64,000 nucleotides of DNA from positions 558,001 through 622,000 of the forward strand of contig JAKJXP020000007.1 of NCBI GenBank assembly GCA_022225965.2, given 5' to 3'. How positions within the stretch are numbered: position 1 is the stretch's first letter; every line of letters starts with the position of its first letter. Source of the DNA: Diatrype stigma (taxonomy: Eukaryota > Ascomycota > Sordariomycetes > Xylariales > Diatrypaceae). This document shows, in pieces, positions 47,510 through 60,100 of this stretch. The notes beneath the pieces are model-generated. The model ran no database searches. It saw only the letters and a program-made list of their open reading frames with translations, and had not been told where the DNA came from. The position numbers and the translations under genes are program-made.

Positions 47510-50500
47510 TTACTTCGTCTGGGAAAGGATATACGTCGCTAGAGCTCGGAGGTTGGCCGCACCAACTATGCTGGGAAGTTGTAGGTCGACGCCAGTTTCC
47601 CTACGAATCCAGTTCCGCAATTCCACAGACACCAAGGAATCTAAACTGTAGTTGGCAAGCGGAGCGTCCGCTTCCACCTCATCCCTCTCTATCATCGTGA
47701 TCGAAGATACTTTGCTAATCAGAGCCTCTAAGAGATTGAGGAGAGGGTCGCTACTAGTACCATTCTGTAGTCCGTTCCAGTGTGCCTCATTGCTTTGGCC
47801 GGCGCCGTTGCTCCTGGGGTTGTGCTGCTTGGAGTTCATTCGCTGTACGAGAGCCACCGGGTGGAAGCATTGCCATGCCAATGCGCTCGAGTCATTCCCT
47901 GACGCGAAAGTAAAGGAAACGGCTTTACCGCCGCGGTTAAGACCGGAGGAAGGCCCGATGATGGCACCCTTCACGAGCGTCCGGAGATGGGCTTCTGTCA
48001 GGGTAGCACCGAGCGAGCTCTTCAACGTTTCCGTCAAGTTCCGATCGGCGACGTAGCCGACATCTAGCACGACGGGCAATGCTATGGAAACTGTTGGCAG
48101 CCCTCGAGCGTTTCGATGGCTTGCGAAAGCGTCAAAGAACGTCTGTCCGAGAGTCAGCTCTATCGGATCTTATGAATAAATGTGATCGTTGTTGGTTGTA
48201 CTCACTGCTGTGCCGGCGTAGATCGACTGCCCAACATTACCAGTAGACCCAAGGAACGAGGAGAGGGCAACGAAGAAGTCGAGCTCCGGCAATAGTTCCT
48301 GTAGGTTCCACGCACCCCGAACTCTGGGCCGTGTGATATTCTCCCAGTCTTCGTACGTTGCGTTCACCAAAAGTGCGTCCTATGACCAGATGTCAGCATC
48401 GTAGCGACTTTATACCTTGATGACGATTAACTTACGCGGAGGTAAAGGGCGCCGTGGATGACACCGCCAACAGGAGGAAGGTCTCTGATGGAGTCTAAGG
48501 CCTGCACGAGTTCTTCGCGGGAGCCAACATCGCAAGCGATCGCTCTCAAGTTCGCATCGCTGTTCTCATACTGCTTCAGCAGCCTTTGAACCTCTGGACG
48601 AGAGGAGCCGCTTCGACCGAGCAAGACCACATTGCGTGCTCCATTATCAATCATCCACGCCCCTAGGGAAATACCGATACCGCCTGTTCCACCTGTGATG
48701 AGGTATGTTGCATCAGGGCGCAACAGTGATCCTGACATCCCACCTAGTGCTGGAGGGTTCTCGGCCAGCACACGCTCGTCTGGGCCCATGGTCACGACGA
48801 TCTTGCCTATATTCTGGCCAGACTGAAGCTTGCGCAGACCCGTAGCGATTTGCGATATAGGCAGCGTGGTCACGGGTTGGATTGGGACGATAATCTTACG
48901 CTGGAGCAGATCCGCCACTTCAGACAGGCAGTCCCTCAGTTCTTCTGGCCGTTGGTTGAAGTATGCACGGAGGTCGACGCCGCTGAAGGTCACGTTGCGG
49001 TCGAAGGGCCGCATGCCTAAATGGCTGTTTTGAAGCAAGTCCCGCTTACCGATTTCCACGAAGCGGCCAAAATCTGCCATTAAACTCCACGTCTCTTGCA
49101 AAAGGTTGCCACTCAAGGAGTTGATGACAACGTCGACCCCTTTACCGCCCGTTGCGCACATGATACCGTCTCGGAACTCGGGCGTGCGACTGGAAAATAT
49201 ATGATCCTCGGAAATGCCAAACGTCTCCTGTAGGAACTCCCTCTTAGCCGGACTACCAGCCGTGGCAAAGACCCGAGCGCCTACGTGCTGTGCGAGCACG
49301 ATGCACGCCTGGCCGACTGCGCCAGAGGCGGCGTGGATGAGCACGCGCTCGCCTTTCCTCAGCCGGCCGATGCGCAGGAGCGACATGACAGCGGTAGAAT
49401 ACGCCACAGAAATACTTGCCGCCTCAACGCTGCTCATGTGGTCCGGGATCCGGCGGGCGCGCCACGACTCCATCCGCATGTGGGTCGTAAAGCTGCCGCC
49501 TCCGAGCGCCCCGTAAAAGACGCGATCGCCCACGTGCAGATCCGTCACGTTAGCGCCCGTCCGGACAATAACGCCAGCCCCTTCGAAACCTGGGGTGGTC
49601 CAAGGGATGGACCCTAGGACGAGGAGAAGGTCACGGAAGTTTACTCCTGCCGCTTCGACCCGGATCAGGACCTCGTCGTCGCCCAGGGGCTGCGCGGGAA
49701 CGTTAGTCCTACGGAAATAGATAGAGTCGGGGCTTCCCGCAGCGTCGACCGTCATCTCGAACGTAACATCGTTGTCTTGCCAGATGTTCTGCACCTTCCT
49801 GACGGGGACGCCTGCCTCGGAGGCAAACACCTCCTTCGCTCCTGTGAGTGGACGGTAACGAGGCAATTGGATCTTCCCGTCGTGCCAGACGAAGTCCTGG
49901 GCTGTACCTCCTGCTACTTCGGGGTCACGCAGCCTTCCGGCGAGCTTGGTGATCGCGATGGCGCCCTGCTCTTCACAGGGCGTACCTTCCAGCAAGAACA
50001 GGTTCTTCGCGGCGCTTTCGAGGCGTAACGTCCGCAGCATGCCCCTGATCATCTCGGCCTCGGGAGAGTGGCCCTCCGGAACCACCCACAGGACCCCCCT
50101 TGTCTCCAACAAGGTACTCCTTAGCGCCTCGAAGGATTCCGGCGAGAGGTCACTCAGTACGCTGCTGCGCGGGGAGTCGATGAAAACGCAGAACGGATCG
50201 TCCACGGCGTCGATCTCCGCGAAGGGCTTGACGGACGCCGGGCAGCCCAGGCGCTCGCCGACTTGCTCTGCGACCATCTGGGCGAATTCCTCTTCCTCGC
50301 TGTCCATGAGCGGGCCGCAGACTGTGATCGCTGTCGCTGTCGCATCCTCGAAGTCCTCCCACAGGCCCGTCCTCGTCGTGCACATCACACTGAGCATATG
50401 CTCCGGGGTACCGGGGTAGTCGGCAATAGCGCCATCGACGCCCGAGAAGCCCCGCTCCGAGAGCAGGCGATGCCATGCGTCTTCGGTTAGGAGCGGGCCC

Positions 50501-53500
50501 TCCTCGCGCGAGCGGTACTCGTCTTCGGCCAACCACCACCCGGGAAGCAAGGCAAAGGGCAGTGTCAGCGCCGGGTGCCGAACGCCCTCCAGCAGGATGA
50601 GCTTGCCGCCTGGCCTCAGCAGCTTCCGCACGTGGTCGATCGTGGCGGTCATATTTGGGGTGGCATGCAGCACGTTCGAGGCGATGACGAGATCGTAGTC
50701 CTCGGCGGCGAAGCCCTGCTGCACGGGATCCTGGCTGACGTCGAGCTTCTGGAACGTGATGCGCTGCAGCCACTTGGCCAGCTTGGCGCGGGCGCCTTCG
50801 AAGAACCCCGGTGATATGTCGGTGAACGTGTAGCTCAGGAACGCGGGCGGCGATTCTTCTCCTCCTTCACCAGCATTTCCGTGCGACAGCGCCTCCAGCA
50901 CAGGTAAGGTGGCGCTCCCGGTTCCGGCGCCGATCTCAAGCACGCGCAGGTCGGCTTTGACATCCGATAGATGGCGAACCCACCTCGCCAGCACCCGACT
51001 GCTGCGCGCATTGGCCTTGTCGTCCTCGTAGTTGCGCGAGAGGAGGTTGTCCTTGAGCAGGATCTCGAGCGGCTGCACCTCGCCGCGCAAGATGGAAGCA
51101 AGCTGTTCGCCCACTGCGCAGAGCATTTCGCCCTGCGCGTCGGATACCGATACCTCGGCTAGAAGCTGCTCCGCCGATAGCTCGCTCTCGAGGCCCGCAT
51201 CCTTCTCCTCTTCCGCCTGTCGGGCAACGACGTTTCTGGCCCAGCCCAGGAAGCTGGCCAGATGAGACGGCATCCGGGAGAGGTCGTCTCCCGCCGTCTC
51301 CTTCAGCACCTTATCCATGTAATAGATAGCGGCGCGGTTCAACTTACGCCGCCGCGGCAGCTCGTGCTCGTCGACGGGATCGATGTCGAGAGTCTTGACC
51401 AGCTCCTCGCGCTCGGCAAAGTCCAGGCTGGGTATCGCGTCCCAGTAGTAGCTCGCCGGCAAGCCCGCGGCGGCATCCGCCGCGTCCGACGACCCGATGG
51501 ACCGGAACGTTACCGATTCCCACTCTGCAACAGGCGTCAGACCACCATGATCAGCAGCAGCAGCAGCATGCTGCGCGAAAGCGGCAATACTAATCCGCAG
51601 ACTGCCGGCCTTAGTGTCGTAGTCCAGGGCACGGGTCACAACCGTGAAGCGCTGCTTACCGCCGACGGCCGGGATCTGGTTCGAGATGCGGAGCCGGCTG
51701 ACGTAGTTGGGCATCTGTGCGGGCCTCCTGCCGTCGACTTCCTGGAGGGGTCCGATGCCCTGGAGGAACCCGTCCAGCGTCGGTGGGTCCACGGAGATGG
51801 GCGACCCGTAATAGGGGCTGCTATTACTGTCGAAGGCGGAGAGGTCCAGTCCATCGCGCAGCTGGCTCTCCATCACCGTCCAGCCCGGTCCGGCCCAGAA
51901 TTTGTCCATGGTCCGGAACGCGGGGCCGTAGCGCGTCCCGCCTTGCCCCTGCGTCGCGTATTCGAGCTCGGCGCTCCGCTCCTCGCGCTGCTCGCTCTCG
52001 ATAATGGGGGCGGATGCTTGCAAAGTCGGCCCCCCCTGCTGCAGGGTCATCTCGGTCGTTTCCGCCTCGATCTGACCGTAGCTGTGTGTCATCCACCCCT
52101 GGGCATCGGACCAGGACAGGATCTCGAATGTCCAGGCCGTGGAGGAGAACGCCTCCGTCCCTGTAGCGGCTGGTCGGAGCTTCGTGGTGAGATCGACGCG
52201 CTCATCTTCTTGGATCTCCAGGCTCCGCTTTGCGTGGAACTCTCGAATCAGGAAGCTCGACGGAACCTTTGCAGTCACTCTTCTCAGAGCTTCCATGGCT
52301 AACGACAGGTAGCCCGTCATGGGGAACACGACGTGGCCGGCCACGTTATGGTCTCGGATCCATGGGATCTCATCGAGAGTGAACACCTGCCTGAATGTCT
52401 GCTCGCCGCCCTCACTGTAGGGGCTCTTCCAGCCTAAGAGTGGGTGGTACGGCTGGCCGGGGTGCAACTTCCCCTGAGCAAATCGTGTCTTGTGTATATA
52501 ACGCACTGATTTGTCCCAAGCATACGGAGGAAGATCGGTGAGGACGTGGGCGTCGTGAGGACCGGTCTGATTCACCGCCCCCAAGTGAACCGAAGATCCA
52601 ATGGTGAACAGGCTCCCTGCGAGGCCTAGAAGTGCTTCGTCTCCAGCCGTCCCACGGATTAATGAAGGGAGGTAGGTGAACTGCAACTGACGCTTGTCGC
52701 TCCGCTGACGAAGCCCTTCTACTGTCTGTTTGATGGGGTTCTTGAGCGCGGCATGTGGGCCGATCTCGAGGATGACATTTGGTGTCTTGCGTTGACCACC
52801 ATTGGCCTCATCTTCCGACGAGAATACACTCTCAATTGCACCTGCGAACCTAACAGGTTGTAGGAGGTTTTTGACCCAGTACGATGCATCGACGGTATCC
52901 TTGCCCGCTTCGCGGCCAGTGACAGAGGATACGAATCTTACATGCAGATCATCGTAGCCGGAGGACAGTGGCTCCTGGTTGCAGAATGGCTTGATCGATG
53001 CTAGGTAAGAAGCCGCGACCTGCTCTAAATGGCATGAATGATACGCCACATCGACCTTCAGCCGACGCGCAAATAATCCCTGTGCGTCTGCGAACTGGTG
53101 TATGTTTTCCACCGCAGCTACATCTCCAGAAACGGTCACGCTCTGTGGACTGTTGATGGCGGCAATGGTCGCGTATCCTACCGTATTCTGCCGGAGCAAC
53201 GCCGACGCCTCTTCGAAGCTCGTACCGAGAGCTAACATAGCCCCCCTTTTCCCGTGCTCGCGAGCTAGTTCGACAGCTGCCCTCCCACGAAAATACGCAA
53301 TAGCGATTGCTGCTTGGAAGGAGACCAACCCGGCAGCGAATGCAGCAGCAATCTCGCCGCTGGAGTGCCCCGTGACCGTTGTGGGCGTCACTTCCCAGGA
53401 CTTGAGTAACGCCACCAGGGCAAGTTGTACGGCGGTACAAGCAGGCTGGCTTATCTCAGCATCATTGATGCGCGATTCGGATTCTGGCTTGTTGAGTTCC

Positions 53501-55902
53501 TCTGATTACTTCGTGTCAGTCTCGTGTGCATTCGCATAAGGCCTAAAAGCAAGATTATACCTGTTAATGACCAAGATGCTCCCATCTCATGGAGATGCGC
53601 TTCGGCCTGACTAATCGCATTGGAAAAGGTCTTGTATTGCCGTAATCCTGCAGCCATCTGGGCATATCTTGGGGAAGTTAGTTGATGCCTAGGCTCGAAA
53701 AGGGGCAACGGCGAAACATCGACTTACTGGGCACCTTGGCCAGTGAAGACAAAGGCAAGAACCTGGTCTTTCGTCTTAGTCACCTTAGGAGCGGCTAGCT
53801 GAGCTTTTAGACTGTCTATCGAATCTGCTACTACAGCGATTCGATGTGGGTGGTGTGTGCGACGCTGCCCGAGTGTATAGCTAAGATTCTTGGCGAAGTC
53901 ATTAGACTCGGGTGCGGCAGTCAGATACTCCTCAAAAAAAGGCAAGTAGGAAGAAAGGCTGTTTTTCGACTTGGCAGAGAGCACGAATAATCGCTTCCGT
54001 GCGTTTGATCCTGAATAGTCTAGCGAAGCGATACCATTGCTGGCTGCATGGCTTTTGCCAGCGCCATTCAGCAGGATGTTGTTGTTATCCGGGTGCTTGA
54101 CGCCGTTGACGCCGTTGGTATGTTCAACCCCATTGACAAGGCGCGAATGTTCAATTCCATTTTGATGTTGACTTCCATTCTTATACTCAGCACCGTTGAT
54201 AGCTTCAGCTCCGTTTGTATGCTTGAACTCCTTTCCGGGGGTGACGCCATGTGCAGCTCTACAAATATCCGGTGCTTCTTCGAGGATTATCGCAGCATTA
54301 CTGCCTCCGAAGCCTGTATGATTGGTACCAGCCATTAGCTGTCTTGATATGGTGAGCATCTTGAGAATATATACTTACCGAAATTCGTGACACACACTCG
54401 CCTGACCGCGTTCGCCGGCCAGGGTATCATTGCTGGGGTTACCTATATCACTGGTTTAGCCATCCTTCGTCTCTGATATTTGTTGATGAGAGAATACGAT
54501 AAGCTCACTCTTAACTTTTCTCTTCCCTCGATTTTCCAACTCATCTCGTCGAAGTTTGCGTTAGGCAAGATATATCCACGTTGGACCATCATGACAGCCT
54601 TTATCATGCCAAGAGCACCGCTGGCACCTTCTAAATGTCTACAACCTGAGATCAGAGAAGGCCAGCTGAGGCTGCGGGTAACTGAAAGCATACCCAAAAT
54701 TTGACTTCAAGGATCCGATGTATAGCGGATTAGACGGTGTCCGTTTACTCCCTAATATTGACGCGAACGATCCGGCCTCGATCGGGTCACTGTGATATTA
54801 GTTCTGACCGCAATGCAATATGGTTATCTAGTTACCTACCCGGCTTGAGTACCTGTTCCATGGCCCTAGACAATGAGGTTAGCTTCGCAATCCGCCATAG
54901 GGGATGAAATAGGGGCAGAACCTCCACAACAGCGGTCTCAGAGGGGTCTAAGCCAATCTCTTTATGTACTCGCAGAAGAAGGCTCTCTTGGGCGATTCTA
55001 CGCGGCATAGTAATTCCTTCTGATCGACCTGAATGATTGGATGCGGAATTGCGGATGACGGCCTGGATTGGGTCGCCACATTTGATTGCATCGTCAAGAC
55101 GCTTGATGAGCAGGCAGCCAGCACCTTCGCCGCGTCCGAATCCCGAGGCCTTTACATCATAAGAGAAGCACTTGCCCTCTGGCCCCAGCGCCCTATCTTC
55201 ACTGTAAGCTACATACTCCAAAGCAAGTTGTTAAGGATGATTGGTATACCCCATATTGTCGAGCAAAGTCCATTGACCAGGGCCCAAGAGTAAGGATGCT
55301 CCACCAACAAAAGCGGCATTGCATTCTCCAGACCGGATACTCTGGCAAGCCATATGTACTGCATAGGAACTACTTGCGCAAGCCGCATCCAGCGCGATAC
55401 TCGGCCCCCTTAGGTCGAAAAAGTAGGAGAGACGGTTGGCAAACATGCACGGTGCGGTGCCAGCGGCTGTCCAGTTTGTTGTAGAGGGCAGGTCCTCAGC
55501 CATCTGCTGTCCGTATTCCGGAGATCCGTTTGCTGAGAAAACGCCTATGTCGGCTCCGGCAATATCTGCAAGGCTGAGGCCGGCGCTTTCTGCAGCTTCC
55601 AAGGCACACTCGAGCAACATACGATGATGCGGATCAACGGCGCGAGCTTCCTCGGCTCTCAGGTTGAAGAAAGGGGCGTCGAAGCTGTAGACATCGTCAG
55701 GTAAGAAGTGAGCCCCCTGAGACGAGAAACAGCCCCCTTTCTCTTTATTGGGGTGGTAGTAGGCATCCTGATCGAAACGGTCGGCTGGAACCTTTGACCA
55801 GGCAGACTTCGCCTCGGCTAAGAAATCCCATAGACCTTTCCGCCCAACACCAGGAGCCCGGTAAGCATAGCCTACGATGGCGATTGGGGTGTCGTTATGC
55901 AT
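47510..55902 (-). CDS. Highly reducing iterative type I polyketide synthase (KS-AT-DH-MT-ER-KR-ACP)
   Basis: The 11 minus-strand exons are 55902-55250, 55201-54922, 54865-54840, 54789-54694, 54638-54509, 54442-54379, 54313-53728, 53667-53561, 53501-48436, 48379-48206 and 48142-47510. Phases close to 2604 residues, typical of HR-PKSs. It iteratively extends acyl chains with malonyl-CoA in the cytosol, reducing and C-methylating. KS: Cys175 (DAACASSS), His313 (EGHGTGTQAGD), His353 (NFGHLEGASG). AT: Ser694 (GHSSGE). DH: HPLLG near 1000, His1032 (DHNVAGH), Asp1224 (DPPTLD, where HPxxLD is usual). MT: LEIGAGTGSAT near 1502. ER: GVNFRD near 1933, HAASGAVGQ near 2037. KR: GGTGGIG near 2250, Ser2377, Tyr2390; the expected Asn four residues on is Ala2394. 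ACP: Ser2563 (YSLDSLVSVEL). There is no thioesterase, reductase or C domain, so release needs a partner, presumably the divergent NRPS. ATG 55902 is preferred; an upstream ATG at 55974 adds 24 unlikely residues. The KS-AT linker is Asn-Gly-rich. Confidence 0.93.
54036..54221 (-). repeat. Asn-Gly-rich repeat in the KS-AT linker of the PKS
   Basis: Residues about 448-509 contain repeated units of the form (H/Y)xNG(A/V/I)(E/K), with about ten NG pairs within 60 residues (HTNGAEAINGAEYKNGSQ and following). It is absent from usual HR-PKS linkers, which are shorter and not repetitive. It is probably a flexible, length-variable insertion. Confidence 0.75.
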
Positions 55903-57111
55903 ACTGCCTCCTGAACTACACGCAGTTTTGGAAGGGTGATGGGCAGAAAGTCTAGTCAGAACGAATAGAGACACAGGAGAGCAAGCAACAGGTTCATGGT
56001 ATATTGGGAAGGTGTCTATAAATATGTCCTCAACATGACGCTTCTATCATTAGGAGAACGCCCCTAGATCCATATCACAAGCTCCACTATCGCAATGGAC
56101 AAGTATAATCCCTTTGCCCTCGTCACTGTGAATGAGAGGGCGGAGGATTCCGACTGCTTTTCCGGGCGTACAACGGAGACCTCGGTATGCATGCCTACGC
56201 GTAGTATAGACAAAACGGCGAAGGATTCGGTGTGGAGTTGCCAAGCTACAAGGTCATCCGCCGCGGGCAGGGTTCTGAGCAAGCGGCGACATGCTTCTCC
56301 GCACGAAGAGTGTGGGGTCTGCGAATAGAACTCTCCCGCAAGCCTGTTTGTCCCTATAGCTTTGCATGAGGCTATCCGGGGCTGTCTAGGGTAGGCACCT
56401 AGTCAGTGCCAACCCCAGAATATGCAGATCACTATGACGACGCATGGTTGGCTCCCTTGCCACGAGCTTCAGCATTGTCAAGGATCTTGGGCACAGATTA
56501 CTACAACCCAGTTTCGTTTCTGTAAGTGAGCACGTCTATGCCGCACGCTAATGTGGTTGAGAATCCTAAATCCCATCCCGGGTATGGCGGGCGACCCTCG
56601 CGCGAAACTTCTAGGTGATCGACAGACTCGGCAGAGACATCGCTGACGAGGTAGGATTCGATAAGGGTGGCATCATATGGTTGTTGGTGTCACCATGTCT
56701 CTTTGGCGCGACCATGTCACACATTCTCCCAATATATACCCTCCAGGGCCTGTTGAAGGATGGCAGCAATATGCGACGACAAGACCTAGGGAACCAGGGT
56801 ATACTGCAGCAAGTCGAAAGGAAAATCCCGCCTGGACACGAATGGTCTGGCCGGATAGTTCCTATCTTGCGCATGATATGGCTTGAAGTCGCCTTCGGTA
56901 AAAGCGGACTAAGTAGCAACTCACGGGCAATGACCAATGACGACTCCAGGGACCTTAGGCAGTGTAGGACAGACAAGTTACCTATAGACAACCAGACGTC
57001 TTAGCAGAGGGTAAATACCATCCCTTACTTACCACTAGACGGAGTCACTGAAGGACTGACTCCCAATAACAGCGGCATTTCATCTTTGGTGTCCAAGAAT
57101 TGTTGGCCAAT
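55903..57111. promoter_or_regulatory. Bidirectional upstream region of the PKS/NRPS pair
   Basis: This is 1.2 kb between the PKS start (minus) and the NRPS start (plus). It must carry both promoters and suggests co-regulation. Open frames of about 125-130 codons occur on both strands at 56611-57004 but have no recognisable family and overlap each other, so I do not call a gene. I saw no clear palindromic binding site for a pathway-specific regulator. Confidence 0.5.
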
Positions 57112-60100
57112 ATGGCGCTATCTACGGTGATGTCACGCGACGATGTCGACGAGACAACGCTGATAGAAATCGCAGAGACATGCGATATATCTATTAGTCA
57201 AATCGAGGACGTTTACGCCTGTACGCCTTTGCAAACTAGCACAATAGCTGAATCAACAATGCGCACTGGGGCCAGTGTGTTCCAGTTTGTCCTCACTCTC
57301 GCCCCTTCTATCGACATAGATCGTTTCTGTGATGCTCTACGTCTGGTGGTATCACTGAACTCCATCCTGCGCACTCGGCTCGTCGACTGTCGTCTCGGCC
57401 TATTGCAAGTCGTGACGGGCGGGGCTCACCGCACTGAGCGCCTGTCCGGGGATGTCGAGCACTACCTTCATGATGACAAGGCAAAACCGATGAGCCTGGG
57501 GGTGCCGCTCTTCCGCTCCGCAATCATAGACAGGAAGTTGGTTTTGACCATGCACCATGCCGTGATGGACCACTCGTCCATCCCCCCGTTATTCAGGGAT
57601 GTGCTGCACGTGTATCACGACCAAGAACCGGAAGCTCGAGCGCCATTCAAGGACTTCGTGAAATCGTGTATGAGTATCGACGAAGCTACGGCCAAGTCAT
57701 TCTGGGCTTCCCGGTTCAACGGGGTTCCGGCCATTTTCCCAAATGTCGAGCAAGGATTTGTTCCCAACTCTGTACAGAAATTCACGCGGAAAGTAATCTT
57801 GGGTCGGATTGGCGCTGAGATATCGCCCGCCCACGTACCAGCATACATTGAGACGGCATGGGCACTAACTGCTGGGGTATATACCGGCAGTGAAAGCGTT
57901 GCTTTTGGTCTTGTTCTGTCTGGTCGTACGCCCACGTTGTTAGCCGGCGCCGAAACGACTTTAGGACCTACTATTGCTACAATTCCTGTGCAGGTCAACC
58001 TACAGCGGACTGCGACTGTGGAGGGCATCCTCAAAGAGAGGGCGGCGGCGCTTCGGAAGCTTCAAGTACAAGCTGTTTTGCAATACGGAATTTCCAAGAT
58101 CCGCAGTGTCAGCGAGGCAGCACGAGTTGCCTCACGTTTCCAGACTGTACTGAACATCCGCCCGTCATTGTCCGATGCCAACGAATCTTCGGAGGTGGCA
58201 TATGAGTACATGAACGAACCATTTGGGGCTTTTGGCCTCTGGCTAAATTGCAACCTCACTGGAGATGGAGTCTTGGTTGAGGCAATCTCCGACCCTACTA
58301 TTCTATGTGCGCGCCAGCTATCCAGAATCGTGTATCAATTTGAGCATATCCTACAGTCTCTGATGGAAGCCCCCCCTGAAACCAAGCTAGGGAAGCTACA
58401 GCTCCTGAACCCTCATGATCGTTCGGAGATCATGGAATGGAATGACTGCATACCGAAGCCGGTGGAAAAGTGCGTCCACGAGCTTTTCAGCGCTCAAGCT
58501 CGAGAGCGGCCAGAAGCCCGCGCAGTAGAGGCCTGGGATGGAAGCGTGACATATCGCGAACTGGACGAAATTTCCAACCGCCTTGCGCACGACCTGCGCC
58601 GAAAGGGCGTATCGAATGGGAGCCCTGTTGCATTTATCTTCGAGAAGTCCCTATGGACGGTCGTTTCTACACTTGCCATCATGAAAGCAGGCGGGGCATG
58701 TACCCCTATTGCTCGATCTGACCCACATGCTCGCAAGATCGCCATAGTATCCAACGCGAAGGTGAAGATCATCTTGACTTCGGCTGCAGAACATGCGAAC
58801 TCTATGGATCTCGCACCCGAAGTCATCGCTGTCAGTTCATCATTCATTTCTGGGCTTCCGGAAATTTTTGATCCCATTAGTGCGGCGGCGAGCAGCTCTG
58901 CAGGAGACCTCGCCTATATCATCAGCACTAGCGGGAGCACAGGGGTCCCAAAAGGGGTTATGCTGGAGCACCGCGGCCTGGCTACTGCACTTACAACTTT
59001 CGCTCAACGATTCGGCTGGCAGCCAGGTTTTCGCGTACTTCAATTTGCCTCGCATATATTTGATATCAGCATCGGAGAGATATTTGGTGCGCTCTTGTCC
59101 GGAGGTTGTGTATGTATACCTTCCGAGGAGACTCGTGAATCTGATCTCGTCGGCTTCATTGAATCTAAGAAGATAGATTGGGCATGGCTTACTCCCACGG
59201 TACTTCGGACTATATGCCCTGACGATGTGCCCAGTCTGAAAGCACTTCTAAGCGTCGGCGAGCCAATCACTGCTGATGCCTACAAAACTTGGGGTAAATC
59301 GCTTCGTCTCATCAATGGCTGGGGCCCATGTGAGGCTTCTGTTCTCAGCACAGCAGCGGAACTCACTCCAACTTCCCCTTATCCTGAAAGTATCGGTACC
59401 CCTATTGGATGTGCTACATGGATTGTAAACATAGGAAACCCTCATGAACTCGCGCCTATTGGTGCCATTGGAGAGGTGATAATTGAGGGTCTAGGCGTGG
59501 CTCGCGGGTATATGAACGACAAGGTCAAAACAGCCGCCTCATTTCTCACAGCACCTGCCTGGGCTCCTTCTCGCGCGGAGGGGCGAAGGCAAATGCGTTT
59601 CTACCGCACAGGAGATTTAGCCAAGTATTACCCTGACGGGACTCTCTGCTGCGTTGGCAGACGGGATAACCAGGTCAAGATACGTGGCCAGAGATTCGAG
59701 CTTGGAGAAATCGAGGCCATTCTCTCTGGATGTGCTAGAGTGAGAGAGGTCTTCACAGCAACCAAGATATGTAGTGGGCGTACAGAACTCGTCGCAGTGG
59801 TCTGCTTGGACGACCCCCAACTTCCGAGGATGGCAGCATTGCAGGAGCTACCTGAAGCCTATTCAGAAGCCACCACTACAGGTCTACGTGCCACTCGCGA
59901 GTATGCGAGATCCAAACTACCATCGTATATGGTCCCGGCCATCTGGCTGGCAGTTGAGAAGCTGCCTCGGACAGAGTCCGCAAAGATAGACCGACTTGCC
60001 ATCGGTGAGTGGCTGAAGAAAAAGAATGTCGCGTCGGCGCGGACGGCTCTAGACAATCAAATAGTCGCCTCATTGACTCCACCCGAAACGAGGGAGGAAC

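Noticed and set aside
51262..52302. 346-codon plus-strand frame opposite the PKS
   Set aside because: It lies wholly within the PKS DH/MT region, whose motifs are clear on the other strand. The plus frame shows no family features.
55903..55974. Upstream ATG extending the PKS by 24 residues
   Set aside because: The extension has no KS similarity, and the KS domain normally begins within a few residues of the Met at 55902 (TPIAIVGYAYR).
56611..57004. Overlapping 126- and 129-codon frames in the PKS/NRPS promoter
   Set aside because: Both strands are open over the same bases, neither resembles a known family, and there is no splice-supported extension. Treated as promoter DNA.
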